Assembly: GCA_029255685.2 (NCBI GenBank)
Contig: CM055311.2
Span: 57,247,048-57,311,047, forward strand
Reading direction: 5' to 3'
Origin: Silene conica
Taxonomy: Eukaryota; Streptophyta; Magnoliopsida; Caryophyllales; Caryophyllaceae
Length of the DNA stretch: 64,000 nucleotides
The notes beneath the pieces were generated by a model. That model did not search any database. It was not told where the DNA came from and saw nothing but the letters and a program-made list of their open reading frames with translations. Below, piece after piece: positions 10,825 through 24,246 of the stretch (within the stretch, counting starts at the first letter, position 1; each line of letters opens with the position of its first letter). The translations under genes and the position numbers were made by a program.

Positions 10825-12746
10825 GGTTCTAGTATTGTTATTTATGAATAATATTTAAAATAATGATTAATCGTATTTAAGATTTTCAATATGTAATATA
10901 ATTTCAAATGACCGATATACTAAAAATATTGTAATATTAACATACAGTTTATATTCAAAATATATCAAAACGCAATCAATTTATATAAATTTGAAATATC
11001 ATAACAGAAGTACAATATACAATGATAAGTAAATGTTAAAAAAAAATCTCAAAATTTTCTTCATTATATATGCATTTTTCAATGTCACAACACACTCATA
11101 AATCAGAGTTGTCAACATGTCGAATTATTTGTAGATAGTTTGAAAGTCGATGGTTTCAACTTACCTCATTCAAAATAATGAAATCGGTTGGTCATACCCT
11201 AGGGAATCAATATAGTTTATTACCTTATCAGAAAAAAAGATGACTGCCCCCAAAGTCTGTCATTACTCGTGTTTTTTCGAATGTTAACATTGTTAAGTAT
11301 CTATTATGATGCTTTTCTTTTGCAATTTCAATATACCAGTTTTTTATCGTGTCATTATTAATTTAATATTTGGAGCGTTTTTTTGAAATAATATTTATGT
11401 GAAGCTTTAAACATAAACTCTTGAATGGTTACTTTTTACAGTAATTAAAATTTTCATCCATTAAGTTTTATGCTACAATTTTGTGGTATTTTTTGCGTAT
11501 TTTTATCATTGTCTTCTTTTGTAGTTTTAAATAAACTTTTTAGATTAGTTCTTATTTTTAATATTTTTGGCATGTTGATATTGATATGATTATCGTGAAA
11601 AATAAATGCATGTTTGATATTTATATACAAAATTAAAAATGAATATAACTTTTCTTGACTTACTTGATATATTTAGTTAACAAACATTTTTGGTCATATT
11701 GTTCCAAAAATACTTTAAAGTAACTTATTTGAGGATGTTATTTATTTGATTAACTTGATTTGTTTAAATTGAAATTGAAAATAATACTAATTAACATACA
11801 AAATATTTACTAATAACTCATAAACACCAATATAAAATCAACCAAAACAATTAATTCTCATGTATCTGGACATGGCTTACCATTAATAATTAATAATTTT
11901 TTATGAAAAGAAAAAAAAACTGCTAATGATGACGTGGGTTAATGATGATGCTTTAAATGTTCTTGTATTAATAAAGATAAGATCCCGTACACATTGCACG
12001 GGATTGCAGGTTCAAGTATTGTTATTTATGAATAATATTTAAAATAATGATTAGTCGTATTTAAGATTTTCAATTTGTAATATAATTTCATATGACCGAT
12101 ATACTAAAAATATGGTAATATTAACATACAGTTTATATTCAAAATATATCAGGACGCAATCAATCTATATAAATTTGAAATATCATAACAGAATTACAAT
12201 ATACAATGATAAGCGAATGTTAAACAAAAATCTCAAAAAAAATTTCATTATATATGCATTTTTCATTATCACAACTCACTCATAAATCAGAGTTGTCAAC
12301 ATGTCGAATTCTTTGGATATAGTTTGATAGTCGATGGTTTCAACTTACCTCATTCAAAATAATGAAATAGGTTGGTCATATCCTAGGGAATCAATATAGT
12401 TTATTACCTTATCAGAAAAAAAGATGACTGCCCCCCCAAAGTCTGTCATTACTCGAGTTTTTGTGAATGTTAATATTGTTAATTATCTATTATGATACTT
12501 TTATTTTGCAATTTCTATATACCATTTTTTTATCGTGTCATTATTAATTTAATATTTGGAGCGTTTTTTTGAAATAATATTTATGTGAAGCTTTACACAT
12601 AAACTCTTGAATGGTTACTTTTTACAGTAATTAAAATTTTCATCCATTATGTTTTATGCTACAATTTTGTGGTATTTTTTTCGTATTTTTATCATTGTCT
12701 TCTTTTGTAGTTTTAAATAAACTTTTTAGATTAGTTCTTATTTTTA

Positions 12747-13042
12747 GGAGTCGTTTGGTTGCCTCTTAAAAATATGGGAATTCGAAAATCCTGGGAAGTT
12801 GCTAAATAGAGTGTCGTTTGGTTGCCTAATTCATGGGAAGTGCAACTTCCTACGTAAACTCCAATTCCCACATAATGTAGGAAGTCACTTAGCTAGACCC
12901 CCTAGGTAAGTGGGAATTCTCACATGAATTGAACTTCCCGCATTCAATCAAACAACATTTAAACAATTCATGTAATTTTCAAGTTCATATGAATTTGATC
13001 TTCCCGGAGATTTTATATTCCCATGGTGAACCAAACGACTCC
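12747..13042. mobile_element. PIF/Harbinger-type MITE, copy 2 (296 bp)
   Basis: Same element, site and TTA TSD (12744-12746 and 13043-13045) as the 9423 copy. It is a passenger of the 3.3-kb duplication rather than a second insertion. Confidence 0.85.
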
Positions 13043-13498
13043 TTAATATTTTTGGCATGTTGATATTGATATGATTATCGTGAAAAATAAATGCATGTTT
13101 GTTATTTATATACAAAATTAAAAATGAATATAACTTTTCTTGACTTACTTGAAATATTTAATTAACAAACATTTTTGGTCATATTGTTCCAAAAATACTT
13201 TAAAGTAACTAATTTGAGGATGTTATTTATTTGATTAACTTGATTTGTTAAAATTGAAATTGAAAATAATACTAATTAACATACAAAATATTTACTAATA
13301 AGTCATAAACACTAATATAAAACAACCAAAACAATTAATTCTCTTGTATATCGACATGACCTACCATTACTAATTTTTTACGGAAAAGAAAAAAAACTGG
13401 TAATGATGACGTGGGTTTATGATGATGCTTTAAATGTTCTTGTATTAATAAAGATAAGATCCCGTGCAAATTGCACGGGATTGAAGGTTCTAGTATTG

Positions 13499-14144
13499 TT
13501 TTTTTTTTTTTTTGCAGAAAGGTATAATTCTTTTATTCTTCCTCAAGGGGTAGAAAAAAGAACTCATTTTTACAAAAGGTTAACCACGTAAGCCTATAAG
13601 AAAAGGCCAAAAAAACATACGAAATACACCTAGTCTTCTAATGTAAACCTATGCATCAAGGAGATACTGACTTCATACTGTATTCTTCTAAGAGTAAATT
13701 GATAAACACTACCAACTTTAGTCCTCTTTTTCATAATCAATACCAACATAATCAATAATTAGTAATCAATACCAAGATATTAAGTTTTTTCTATGTTAGG
13801 TACCAAGTCGCCTTTTTACTCTAGTTTTTTCCTAGTTTAAAAAGTGGTTTGATCTGAGAAAATGATTTTGAAGATGGGTGAGTAGAGGTTTGTACTTGAA
13901 TAATGACTTTTTGGTCCTATTCGAGTAGATTAATATGGGATTTTCACGTGACTTGGTACCTATCTTAAAAAAAAGTTAATATTTTGGTATTGATTACTAA
14001 TTATCAATTATGTTGGTACTGATTATGAAAAATGGTCATTATATTGGTATTATTTATAAATTAACTCTTCTTCTAATTATAAATCCCTCAGTTCGTTCCA
14101 ATCCTGCTAAAATTCTGTAGTTTCTTTCTGCCCATATCTCATAT
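13499..14144 (-). mobile_element. 5'-truncated LINE, copy 2, with nested MITE
   Basis: Copy of the 10175 LINE at the same monomer position, with the same 15-bp TSD (13484-13498 and 14145-14159). Made by the 3.3-kb duplication. Its poly(T) run is slightly shorter. Confidence 0.85.
13692..14067. mobile_element. Mutator-type MITE nested in the LINE, copy 2
   Basis: Same as the 10370 copy, with TSD TTCTTCTAA at 13683-13691 and 14068-14076. Differs by a few substitutions (for example AATATTTTGG for AACTTTTTGG). Confidence 0.8.
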
Positions 14145-15297
14145 AAGGTTCTAGTATTGTTATTTATAAATAATATTTAAAATAATGATTAATCGTATTT
14201 AAGATTTTAAATATGTAATATAATTTCAAATGACCGATATACTAAAAATATTGTAATATTAACATACAGTTTATATTCAAAATATATCAAAACGCAATCA
14301 ATTTATATAAATTTGAAATATCATAACAGAAGTACAATATACAATGATAAGTAAATGTTAAAAAAAAATCTCAAAATTTTCTTCATTATATATGCATTTT
14401 TCAATGTCACAACACACTCATAAATCAGAGTTGTCAACATGTCGAATTATTTGTAGATAGTTTGAAAGTCGATGGTTTCAACTTACCTCATTCAAAATAA
14501 TGAAATCGGTTGGTCATGCCCTAGGGAATCAATATAGTTTATTACCTTATCAGAAAAAAAGATGACTGCCCCCAAAGTCTGTCATTACTCGTGTTTTTTC
14601 GAATGTTAACATTGTTAAGTATCTATTATGATGCTTTTCTTTTGCAATTTCAATATACCAGTTTTTTATCGTGTCATTATTAATTTAATATTTGGAGCGT
14701 TTTTTTGAAATAATATTTATGTGAAGCTTTAAACATAAACTCTTGAATGGTTACTTTTTACAGTAATTAAAATTTTCATCCATTAAGTTTTATGCTACAA
14801 TTTTGTGGTATTTTTTGCGTATTTTTATCATTGTCTTCTTTTGTAGTTTTAAATAAACTTTTTAGATTAGTTCTTATTTTTAATATTTTTGGCATGTTGA
14901 TATTGATATGATTATCGTGAAAAATAAATGCATGTTTGATATTTATATACAAAATTAAAAATGAATATAACTTTTCTTGACTTACTTGATATATTTAGTT
15001 AACAAACATTTTTGGTCATATTGTTCCAAAAATACTTTAAAGTAACTTATTTGAGGATGTTATTTATTTGATTAACTTGATTTGTTTAAATTGAAATTGA
15101 AAATAATACTAATTAACATACAAAATATTTACTAATAACTCATAAACACCAATATAAAATCAACCAAAACAATTAATTCTCATGTATCTGGACATGGCCT
15201 ACCATTAATAATTTTTTATGAAAAGAAAAAAAAACTGCTAATGATGACGTGGGTTAATGATGATGCTTTAAATGTTCTTGTATTAATAAAGATAAGA

Positions 15298-17648
15298 TCC
15301 CGTACACATTGCACGGGATTGCAGGTTCAAGTATTGTTATTTATGAATAATATTTAAAATAATGATTAGTCGTATTTAAGATTTTCAATTTGTAATATAA
15401 TTTCATATGACCGATATACTAAAAATATGGTAATATTAACATACAGTTTATATTCAAAATATATCAGGACGCAATCAATCTATATAAATTTGAAATATCA
15501 TAACAGAATTACAATATACAATGATAAGCGAATGTTAAACAAAAATCTCAAAAAAAATTTCATTATATATGCATTTTTCATTATCACAACTCACTCATAA
15601 ATCAGAGTTGTCAACATGTCGAATTTTTTGGATATAGTTTGATAGTCGATGGTTTCAACTTACCTCATTCAAAATAATGAAATAGGTTGGTCATATCCTA
15701 GGGAATCAATATAGTTTATTACCTTATCAGAAAAAAAGATGACTGCCCCCCCAAAGTCTGTCATTACTCGAGTTTTTGTGAATGTTAATATTGTTAATTA
15801 TCTATTATGATACTTTTATTTTGCAATTTCTATATACCATTTTTTTATCGTGTCATTATTAATTTAATATTTGGAGCGTTTTTTTGAAATAATATTTATG
15901 TGAAGCTTTACACATAAACTCTTGAATGGTTACTTTTTACAGTAATTAAAATTTTCATCCATTATGTTTTATGCTACAATTTTGTGGTATTTTTTTCGTA
16001 TTTTTATCATTGTCTTCTTTTGTAGTTTTAAATAAACTTTTTAGATTAGTTCTTATTTTTAATATTTTTGGCATGCTGATATTGATATGATTATCGTGAA
16101 AAATAAATGCATGTTTGTTATTTATATACAAAATTAAAAATGAATATAACTTTTCTTGATTTACTTGATATATTTAATTAACAAATATTTTTGGTATATT
16201 GTTCCAAAAATACTTTAAAGTAAGTAATTTGAGGATGTTATTTATTTGATTAACTTGATTTGTTTAAATTGAAATTGAAAATAATACTAGTTAGCATACA
16301 AAATATTTACTAATAAGTCATAAACAACACTATAAAATCAACCAGAACAATTAATTCTCATGTATCTGGACATGGCCTACCATTAATAATTTTTTAAAGA
16401 AAAGAAAAAAACTGTTAATGATGACGTGGGTTAAAGATGATGCTTTAAATGTTCTTGTATTACTAAAGATAAGATCCCGTACACATTGCACGGGAATGCA
16501 GGTTCAAGTATTGTTATTTATAAATAATATTTAAAATAATGATTAGTCGTATTTAAGATTTTCAATTTGTAATATAATTTCATATGACCGATATACTAAA
16601 AATATGGTAATATTAACATACAGTTTATATTCAAAATATATCAGGACGCAATCAATCTATATAAATTTGAAATATCATAACAGAATTACAATATACAATG
16701 ATAAGCGAATGTTAAACAAAAATCTCAAAAAAAATTTCATTATATATGCATTTTTCATTATCACAACTCACTCATAAATCAGAGTTGTCAACATGTCGAA
16801 TTCTTTGGATATAGTTTGATAGTCGATGGTTTCAACTTACCTCATTCAAAATAATGAAATAGGTTGGTCATATCCTAGGGAATCAATATAGTTTATTACC
16901 TTATCAGAAAAAAAGATGACTGCCCCCAAAGTCTGTCATTACTCGAGTTTTTGTGAATGTTAATATTGTTAATTATCTATTATGATACTTTTATTTTGCA
17001 ATTTCTATATACCATTTTTTTATCGTGTCATTATTAATTTAATATTTGGAGCGTTTTTTTGAAATAATATTTATGTGAAGCTTTACACATAAACTCTTGA
17101 ATGGTTACTTTTTACAGTAATTAAAATTTTCATCCATTATGTTTTATGCTACAATTTTGTGGTATTTTTTTCGTATTTTTATCATTGTCTTCTTTTGTAG
17201 TTTTAAATAAACTTTTTAGATTAGTTCTTATTTTTAATATTTTTGGCATGCTGATATTGATATGATTATCGTGAAAAATAAATGCATGTTTGTTATTTAT
17301 ATACAAAATTAAAAATGAATATAACTTTTCTTGATTTACTTGATATATTTAATTAACAAATATTTTTGGTATATTGTTCCAAAAATACTTTAAAGTAAGT
17401 AATTTGAGGATGTTATTTATTTGATTAACTTGATTTGTTTAAATTGAAATTGAAAATAATACTAGTTAGCATACAAAATATTTACTAATAAGTCATAAAC
17501 AACACTATAAAATCAACCAGAACAATTAATTCTCATGTATCTGGACATGGCCTACCATTAATAATTTTTTAAAGAAAAGAAAAAAACTGTTAATGATGAC
17601 GTGGGTTAAAGATGATGCTTTAAATGTTCTTGTATTACTAAAGATAAG
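15298..17648. repeat. Pair of near-identical adjacent monomers
   Basis: Two consecutive monomers of about 1,176 bp share rare variants (GGCATGCTGATATTG, TAGTTAGCATACAAAATATT, CAACACTATAAAATC) and look nearly identical over their length. This indicates a recent unequal exchange. Confidence 0.75.
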
Positions 17649-18276
17649 ATCCCGTACACATTGCACGGGAATGCAGGTTCAAGTATTGTTATTTATAAAT
17701 AATATTTAAAATAATGATTAGTCGTATTTAAGATTTTCAATTTGTAATATAATTTCATATGACCGATATACTAAAAATATTGTAATATTAACATACAATT
17801 TATATTCAAAATATATCAAAACGCAATCAATCTATATAAATTTGAAATATCATAACAGAATTACATTATACAATGATAAGTGAATGTTAGAACAAAAATC
17901 TCAAAAAAAAATTCATTATATATGCATTTTTCATTGTCACAACTCACTCATAAATCAGAGTTGTCAACATGTCGAATTCTTTGGAGATAGTTTGAAAGTC
18001 GATGGTTTCAACTTACCTCATTCAAAATAATGAAATAGGTTGGTCATATCCTAGGGAATCAATATAGTTTATTACCTTATCAGAAAAAAAAGATGACTGC
18101 CCCCAAAGTCTGTCATTACTCGTGTTTTTGTGAATGTTAACATTGTTAAGTATCTATTATGATACTTTTCTTTTGCAATTTCTATATACCATTTTTTATC
18201 GTGTCATTTTTAATTTAATATTTGGAGCGTTTTTTTTAAAAAATATTTATGTGGAGCTTTAAACATAAACTCTTGA

Positions 18277-20603
18277 TGTAATAACCCGTATTTGTATAGA
18301 TCCTTACATAATAATAACAAGCATAATGTTTTTACTTCGTTAATAGGACCATGAACCTAGTACGTTTATAAGTGTTTTTAGACCATGGTGGGTTTCGTTT
18401 TGGGGTCTTATGGTGTCGAATTAGAATGTGGTAATATGCTGGTTAAGGGGGTTCGAACTTGGGATCATTAGGGGCGTTGGAGTGGGCCTCGATTTGTGTG
18501 CAAACAAGGAAGCCCACACGCGTGTTTTATCTTTCCCAGCAAGAACTTGTAAGCAGCCTACTTAAGATAGGTTTCTACTAGTGCAAACCCTACCCTAACC
18601 CTAATCCTTGTACACACTTTTCTAGCCGTCACACCAAACAACGAAAAGAAACCTTGCACGGTGGCCTTAGGGTTGTTCACGGTGGTTCGAATTGGGTGGT
18701 GAAACTGGGAGTCACACTCACGTTTTAATCCTTCTGTCAGTCCGCCTATTTGCATACCTTAATCAGTGAGGTATAACACCATGAATCCTTAATGTTTTTA
18801 TGTAATTTTGTGCTAGATTATGTAATAAACGTATAGAGAGCGTTGGTTGGTGGTCGTTGGCTTTTAAAGGGTGTCGTTAAGGGTGTTTATATGCGTTACA
18901 GGGATGAGTTAATGAATTCTGTTGTTCGTTTCTTTATGGTATGTTTTCTGGGTGTCCAAATTAATGTATGTATAGGGTTGTGTTTAAAGTACGCTTATGG
19001 GTCTCGTGATGGAAGGGCATCTAGTATTCTGGGTTGTCATATAAGGGTGGTTGTAGTGGTCCGTGGTGTTTGTTTATGGTGGTTAGGGTAGTCGATAAGG
19101 GGGTTGTCGGGAGGCTGCTGTTCTGTTTTGTTCTTCTTTTTGTAATCAGAGTGTAGGGATGACCTTGGGAGTGGTAACACCGTTGACTCGGGTGAGGTCG
19201 ACACGGTGTTACCACTGAGTCGTGAGGGTCTGGTGTCTCAGGGGGTTTTTGGTGGTGGAATCTGGTTGTCGTGGCGGCTGGGCAGGTGGCAAGGGGTTTG
19301 TGTTTGGGCCTGGTCAGAGAGTCACCATGGGGAACCAGGCCTGGTGTTGGCGCTGGTTCGACCCGACAGTGGTAGTCGAAGGGGGAGGACGGTGGCCGTG
19401 GGGGTAGGTCGGAGTACTGGGCTTGCGTGGTGATGGTTGTCGGGGGGAGTGGTGGTGTGTCACGGTGGTTTCAGGGCAGGATGATGGAGGGTGTCGGACT
19501 GTTTGTATGTCGGGTTAAGAGGTTGTTGTTTTCTTTACTTTTATTATTATTATTATTATTTTTATTAGTAATGTTATTATCATTATTACTATTATTATTA
19601 CTACTATTATTATTGTTATTATCATTAATATTATTATTCTTATTTTATTTTTGTCATTAATTGATGGTCTTTACTTTTAAGAGTGAATATATTTTTATGG
19701 GAAAGTTTTGACATGGTTTAGTAAGTATTTTTGAAATTCAAATTTATTCCCATTCAAAACATCCATTTTTGGGAAGTTACTATTTATAGGAAGTGTCTAT
19801 AAATAGAATGTTCATGCGTTTTGCGAGTATTAGGGTGTTTATTAATTAAATAATATTTGTTTAGGTAGCGGGTTTCGTGTGGAACATTTCTAAGCAAGCT
19901 TTGGTTTGATCTGCGTTCCTGCTATTTCAGGTAGGGGAAAATACTGGTTTACAATAACGTGTAATTTGAGCTTAGGTGTTAATAAGCATGTTTATGTTAT
20001 AATCTCATGTGAACGTTATACTGTGCTATTTATATCTTTTGAGACATTGTTACGATGTGAATGTATATATATATATATTGGGTCTTGAGATGTGGAGTTG
20101 GATCGGTGCAGAGTATATATGGTGTTGGATCGGTGCGGAGTATATATGGTGTTGGATCGGTGCGGAGTATATATGGCGTTGGATCGGTGCGGAGTATATA
20201 TATATGGCGTTGGATCGGTGCGGAGTTTAATATTTTGTTATAATTATTGTTTTCCCTACTCAACCTCGTGGTTGACCCTGTGTATTCGTGATCACCTGTG
20301 ATGAACCAATTATTCGGGAGCAGATTGACAGGTGCTGAGACTAAGGGGGAGCTATGGGAGGAAGAGCTTGGATCCGGACCAGATTAGATGTCTAGATCAC
20401 CTTAGCTAGTTTAGCACGAGTTGTACTTTTTGTTTTGGCTAAGACTTATGTTTTCAGTTGTAAGAACTTGGAACGAGTTTAATTCTAATTAAAGTACTGT
20501 TTTTCTTTCCTTTGTATCTACTGCCTCGGGAAACCGAGATGGTAACACCCTTACTTATCTGAGGAGTCCTAGTACAGGCCCTTAGATAAATGGGGGTGTT
20601 ACA
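18277..20603 (+). mobile_element. Solo LTR related to element A (2,327 bp)
   Basis: Starts TGTAATAACCCG and ends GGGGGTGTTACA, with a perfect 5-bp TSD CTTGA (18272-18276 and 20604-20608). The last ~90 bp (CTGCCTCGGGAAACCGAGAT then GGTAACACCC) match the 3' end of element A's LTR in the same sense. It carries five units of the GATCGGTGCGGAGT minisatellite (20101-20226) and a (TTA)n run (about 19537-19640). A TATA-like CTATAAATAG lies near 19797. Short open frames over 19000-19660 follow base composition and are not credible genes. Confidence 0.85.
20101..20226 (+). repeat. 27-bp minisatellite in the solo LTR, five units
   Basis: Unit GATCGGTGCGGAGTATATAT followed by GGTGTTG. The fourth interval is four bases longer (extra TATA). 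The same GATCGGTGCGGAGT core is found in the LTRs of A and B. Confidence 0.85.
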
Positions 20604-21856
20604 CTTGAATGGTTACTTTTTACAGTAATTAAAATTTTCATCCATTAAGTTTTATGCTACAATTTTGTGGTATTTTTTGCGTATTTTTATCATTGTTTTC
20701 TTTTGTTGTTTTAAATAAACCTTTTTGATCAATTCTTATTTTTAATATTTTTGGCATGTTGATATTGATATGATTATCGTGAAAAATAAATGCATGTTTG
20801 TTATTTATATACAAAATTAAAAATGAATATAACTTTTCTTGACTTACTTGATATATTTAATTAACAAACATTTTTGGTCATATTGTTCCAAAAATACTTT
20901 AAAGTAAGTAATTTGAGGATGTTATTTATTTGATTAACTTGATTTGTTTAAATTGAAATTGAAAATAATACTAATTAGCATACAAAATATTTACTAATAA
21001 GTCATAAAGAACAATATAAAATCAACCAGAACAATTAATTCTCATGTATCTAGACATGGCCTACCATTAATAATTTTTTATGGAAAAGAAAAAAATTGTT
21101 AATGATGACGTGGGTTAAAGATGATGCTTTAAATGTTCTTGTATTACTAAAGATAAGATCCCGTACACATTGCACGGGATTGCAGGTTCAAGTATTGTTA
21201 TTTATGAATAATATTTAAAATAATGATTAGTCGTATTTAAGATTTTCAATTTGTAATATAATTTCATATGACCGATATACTAAAAATATATTGTAATATT
21301 AACATACAATTTATATTCAAAATATATCAAAACGCAATCAATCTATATAAATTTGAAATATCATAACAGAATTACATTATAAAATGATAAGTGAATGTTA
21401 AAACAAAAATCTCAAAAAAAAATTCATTATATATGCATTTTTCATTGTCACAACTCACTCATAAATCAGAGTTGTCAACATGTCGAATTCTTTGGAGATA
21501 GTTTGAAGATCGATGGTTTCAACTTACCTCATTCAAAATAATGAAATAGGTTGGTCATATCCTAGGGAATCAATATAGTTTATTACCTTATCAGAAAAAA
21601 AACATGACTGCCCCCAAAGTCTGTCATTACTCGTGTTTTTGTGAATGTTAACATTGTTACGTATCTATTATGATACTTTTATTTTGCAATTTCTATATAC
21701 CATTTTTTTATCGTGTCATTATTAATTTAATATTTGGAGCGTTTTTTTGAAATAATATTTGTGTGAACCTTTACACATAAACTCTTGAATGGTTACTTTT
21801 TACAGTAATTAAAATTTTCATCCATTATGTTTTATGCTACAATTTTGTGGTATTTT

Positions 21857-23009
21857 TGTAACACCCCCATTTTTTCAAGGGCCTGTACTAGGACTCCCTA
21901 GATAAATAAGGGTGTTACCATCTCGGTTTCCCGAGGCAGTAGATACAAAGGAAAGATAACTGTACTTTAATTATTAGAAATTTAACTCAGTAACAAGTTC
22001 TTACAACTATTTCAAAACTGTCTTATAAAAAATTAAAGTACAACTCATGATAAAAGACTAAGGTGATCTAGACTCTAATCTGGTCCGGATCCAAGCTCTC
22101 CCTTCCCTTAGCTCCCATAGCCTCAAACACCTGTCAATCTACTCCCCAATAAATTGGTTCATCACTGGTGATCACGAATACACAGGGTCAACCACGAGGT
22201 TGAGTAGAGGAAAAATAAATAGTCAAACATTATTATAAGTAGAAATTCAATCATCCCCACTCCAAATCACAAGACCCGTTAACTCCGCACTGATCACAAG
22301 CCCCATTAACTCCGCACCGATCAAAAGGCCCACTAACTCCGCACCGATCACAAGGCCCATTAACTCCGCACCGATCACAAGGCCCATTAACTCCGCACCG
22401 ATCAAAAGGCCCACTAACTCCGCACCGATCACAAGGCCCATTAACTCCGCACCGATCACAAGGCCCATTAACTCCGCACCGATCAAAAGGCCCACTAACT
22501 CCGCACCGATCACAAGGCCCATTAACTCCGCACCGATCACATGGCCCATTAACTCCGCACCGATCACAACGTATCTCCGAATGATATAAATGAATAGCTC
22601 AATATAACAATCATATTATAGCATAAAATAAACATGATTATCACCAAATATCAACAGAATACTCAACACTATAAACACAGTAATTTCCCCTACCTCAAAT
22701 AGCAGGAATGCAGATAAATCCAAAGCTCGCTAGAAATGTTCCACGCGAAAACCGCTCCCTAAACACGTATTCGTAACGAATTAATAAACTTCCCGAACCC
22801 CATAACAAACCACACTTACTATAAATAGAAACCTTCCCTAAGTGGAAACTTTCCATAAATAGAAACTTCCCAAAATAAAAACTCCAATGACTCACTAATT
22901 TCCCGACTCGTATCTTAATTAACACGAACAAGACCATCATAAAACAAAGACAAAATAATAAAACAATATTAGTAATACTAATAACCATAACAATAATAAT
23001 AATAATAAT

Positions 23010-23057
<48 letters not shown>

Positions 23058-24204
23058 GACGTTATTAAAAACGACCCCAACAGCCTGAACACGCAACCCC
23101 CGTGACCTCAACCCCTCGCACCACCGCCTACAGCCCCTTCGAACACCAACAACCACCGTGCCCCAACACCCTCGACAACCAACTAACACCCCGACACCAC
23201 TACTCCCCACGACAACCACCGGCGAGTCCCACCGGAGTCCTTAAACCCAGGACTGAACCACACCCGTGTCTAAACCTACCCGAAAACAAAACCCATCAAC
23301 CACCGCTACAGTACCTGTTACCACCCCTGACTTCTACAAACGCCACCTCCGACAACCATCCTCACAACCACAGTGGTACCACGCGTCGACCTCCCCCGAG
23401 TCAACGGTGGTACCGCCCCCAAACCCCTTCCCTTATCAACATACTAAAGACTGACGCAAACAGGGATGACAAACACCCCTATCGACACTGACTGCGACAC
23501 CCAAAACCCTCCGTGACAACCACCAGATAACCCTTCTCCCACCAGCAGCATATAACGACATTACTACAGTGAAAACGACACCCTACCACCCTTCAAAAAC
23601 ACGATGAACACAGCAGACTCAACACGATTACAAACAAACGACAAACACGATATCACGTACCTGTTTTCTGACCAGAAACGAAAGGGGTTAGACAAGGCTA
23701 AACTGAACGTGAGCACTCTCTCTTCCGTGTGGTGGCGGCAGCAAGATCTAGGGTTTAGGTTGTTGAAGGTGGGTCAGAAACTAGAGTGTAATACACTCTT
23801 ATATGACGGCAGGGTGTGTATACCGTGAGGAGGAGTGTTTGTGAGGGTTTTTGCTAGGGTTTTGTCGACACATGGGCTGCTTATATGGTACAAATAACGA
23901 GGCCCAAAACGCCACCCTGAAGGTCTCATGCTCGAACCCCACAGAAGTCACAAAACACTACTTAAAAGAACATATATAACAAGTACCCATATTAAGTATT
24001 AACTATCGTATCTTAAACTAACTTAACGTCAAGCAAATAAAACAACATCGTAACTTTATAAATACTCGAGGTATTACAGTCTTCCCCACTTAAAATGAAT
24101 TTCGTCCCGAAGTTCAACCTCACTTAGGTTCTAACCAAACTTATTCGTGCGAACTTGGACCGCAAAACATTAACAAAACGTAACCAAAGCACAGAAATGT
24201 TACA
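21857..24204 (-). repeat. 3' LTR of element A (2,348 bp)
   Basis: Bounded by TGTAACA (plus, 21857) and TGTTACA (24198-24204). Contains eleven units of the 27-bp minisatellite (22281-22570), a (TAA)n microsatellite (22991-23056) and a GC-rich non-coding stretch (about 23060-23500). It is visibly more diverged from its partner LTR than the LTR pairs of B or D, so A is older. Confidence 0.9.
22281..22570 (-). repeat. 27-bp minisatellite, 11 units, in A's 3' LTR
   Basis: Unit on plus: AACTCCGCACCGATCACAAG then GCCCATT. Variants recur every three units (CAAAAGG, CACAAGG, CACAAGG), giving an 81-bp higher-order period. A's other LTR has only five units. Confidence 0.9.
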
Positions 24205-24222
24205 TTCCACCCCCCTTAAAGA
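24205..24222 (-). other. Polypurine tract of element A
   Basis: On the minus strand, CTTTAAGGGGGGTGGAA directly abuts the LTR start TGTAACATTTC. This is the expected plus-strand primer at the internal/3' LTR junction. Confidence 0.8.
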
Positions 24223-24246
24223 AAAGTTACGTCCCCGTAACTTACC

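Larger units (their letters stand above)
8651..15296. repeat. Higher-order duplication of ~3.3 kb inside the array
   Basis: Segments of about 8651-11982 and 11983-15296 are near-identical. Each has one monomer carrying the Harbinger-type MITE and one carrying the LINE with its Mutator-type MITE, offset by 3,322-3,324 bp. Two independent insertions at identical sites are implausible, so a three-monomer-scale block was duplicated after they landed. Confidence 0.85.

Noticed and set aside
22247..22567. Repetitive open frame with IGAELMGLV-type repeats (and similar frames at 20009-20263, 29793-30026, 30846-31087 and 36809-37050)
   Set aside because: These are translations of the 27-bp LTR minisatellite. 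27 is a multiple of three, so frames stay open in several phases on both strands. No protein evidence.
22695..23219. 174-residue open frame with a long isoleucine run
   Set aside because: Translation of the (TAA)n microsatellite and GC-rich LTR sequence. The same happens at 30134-30550 and, with leucine, at 19427-19660.
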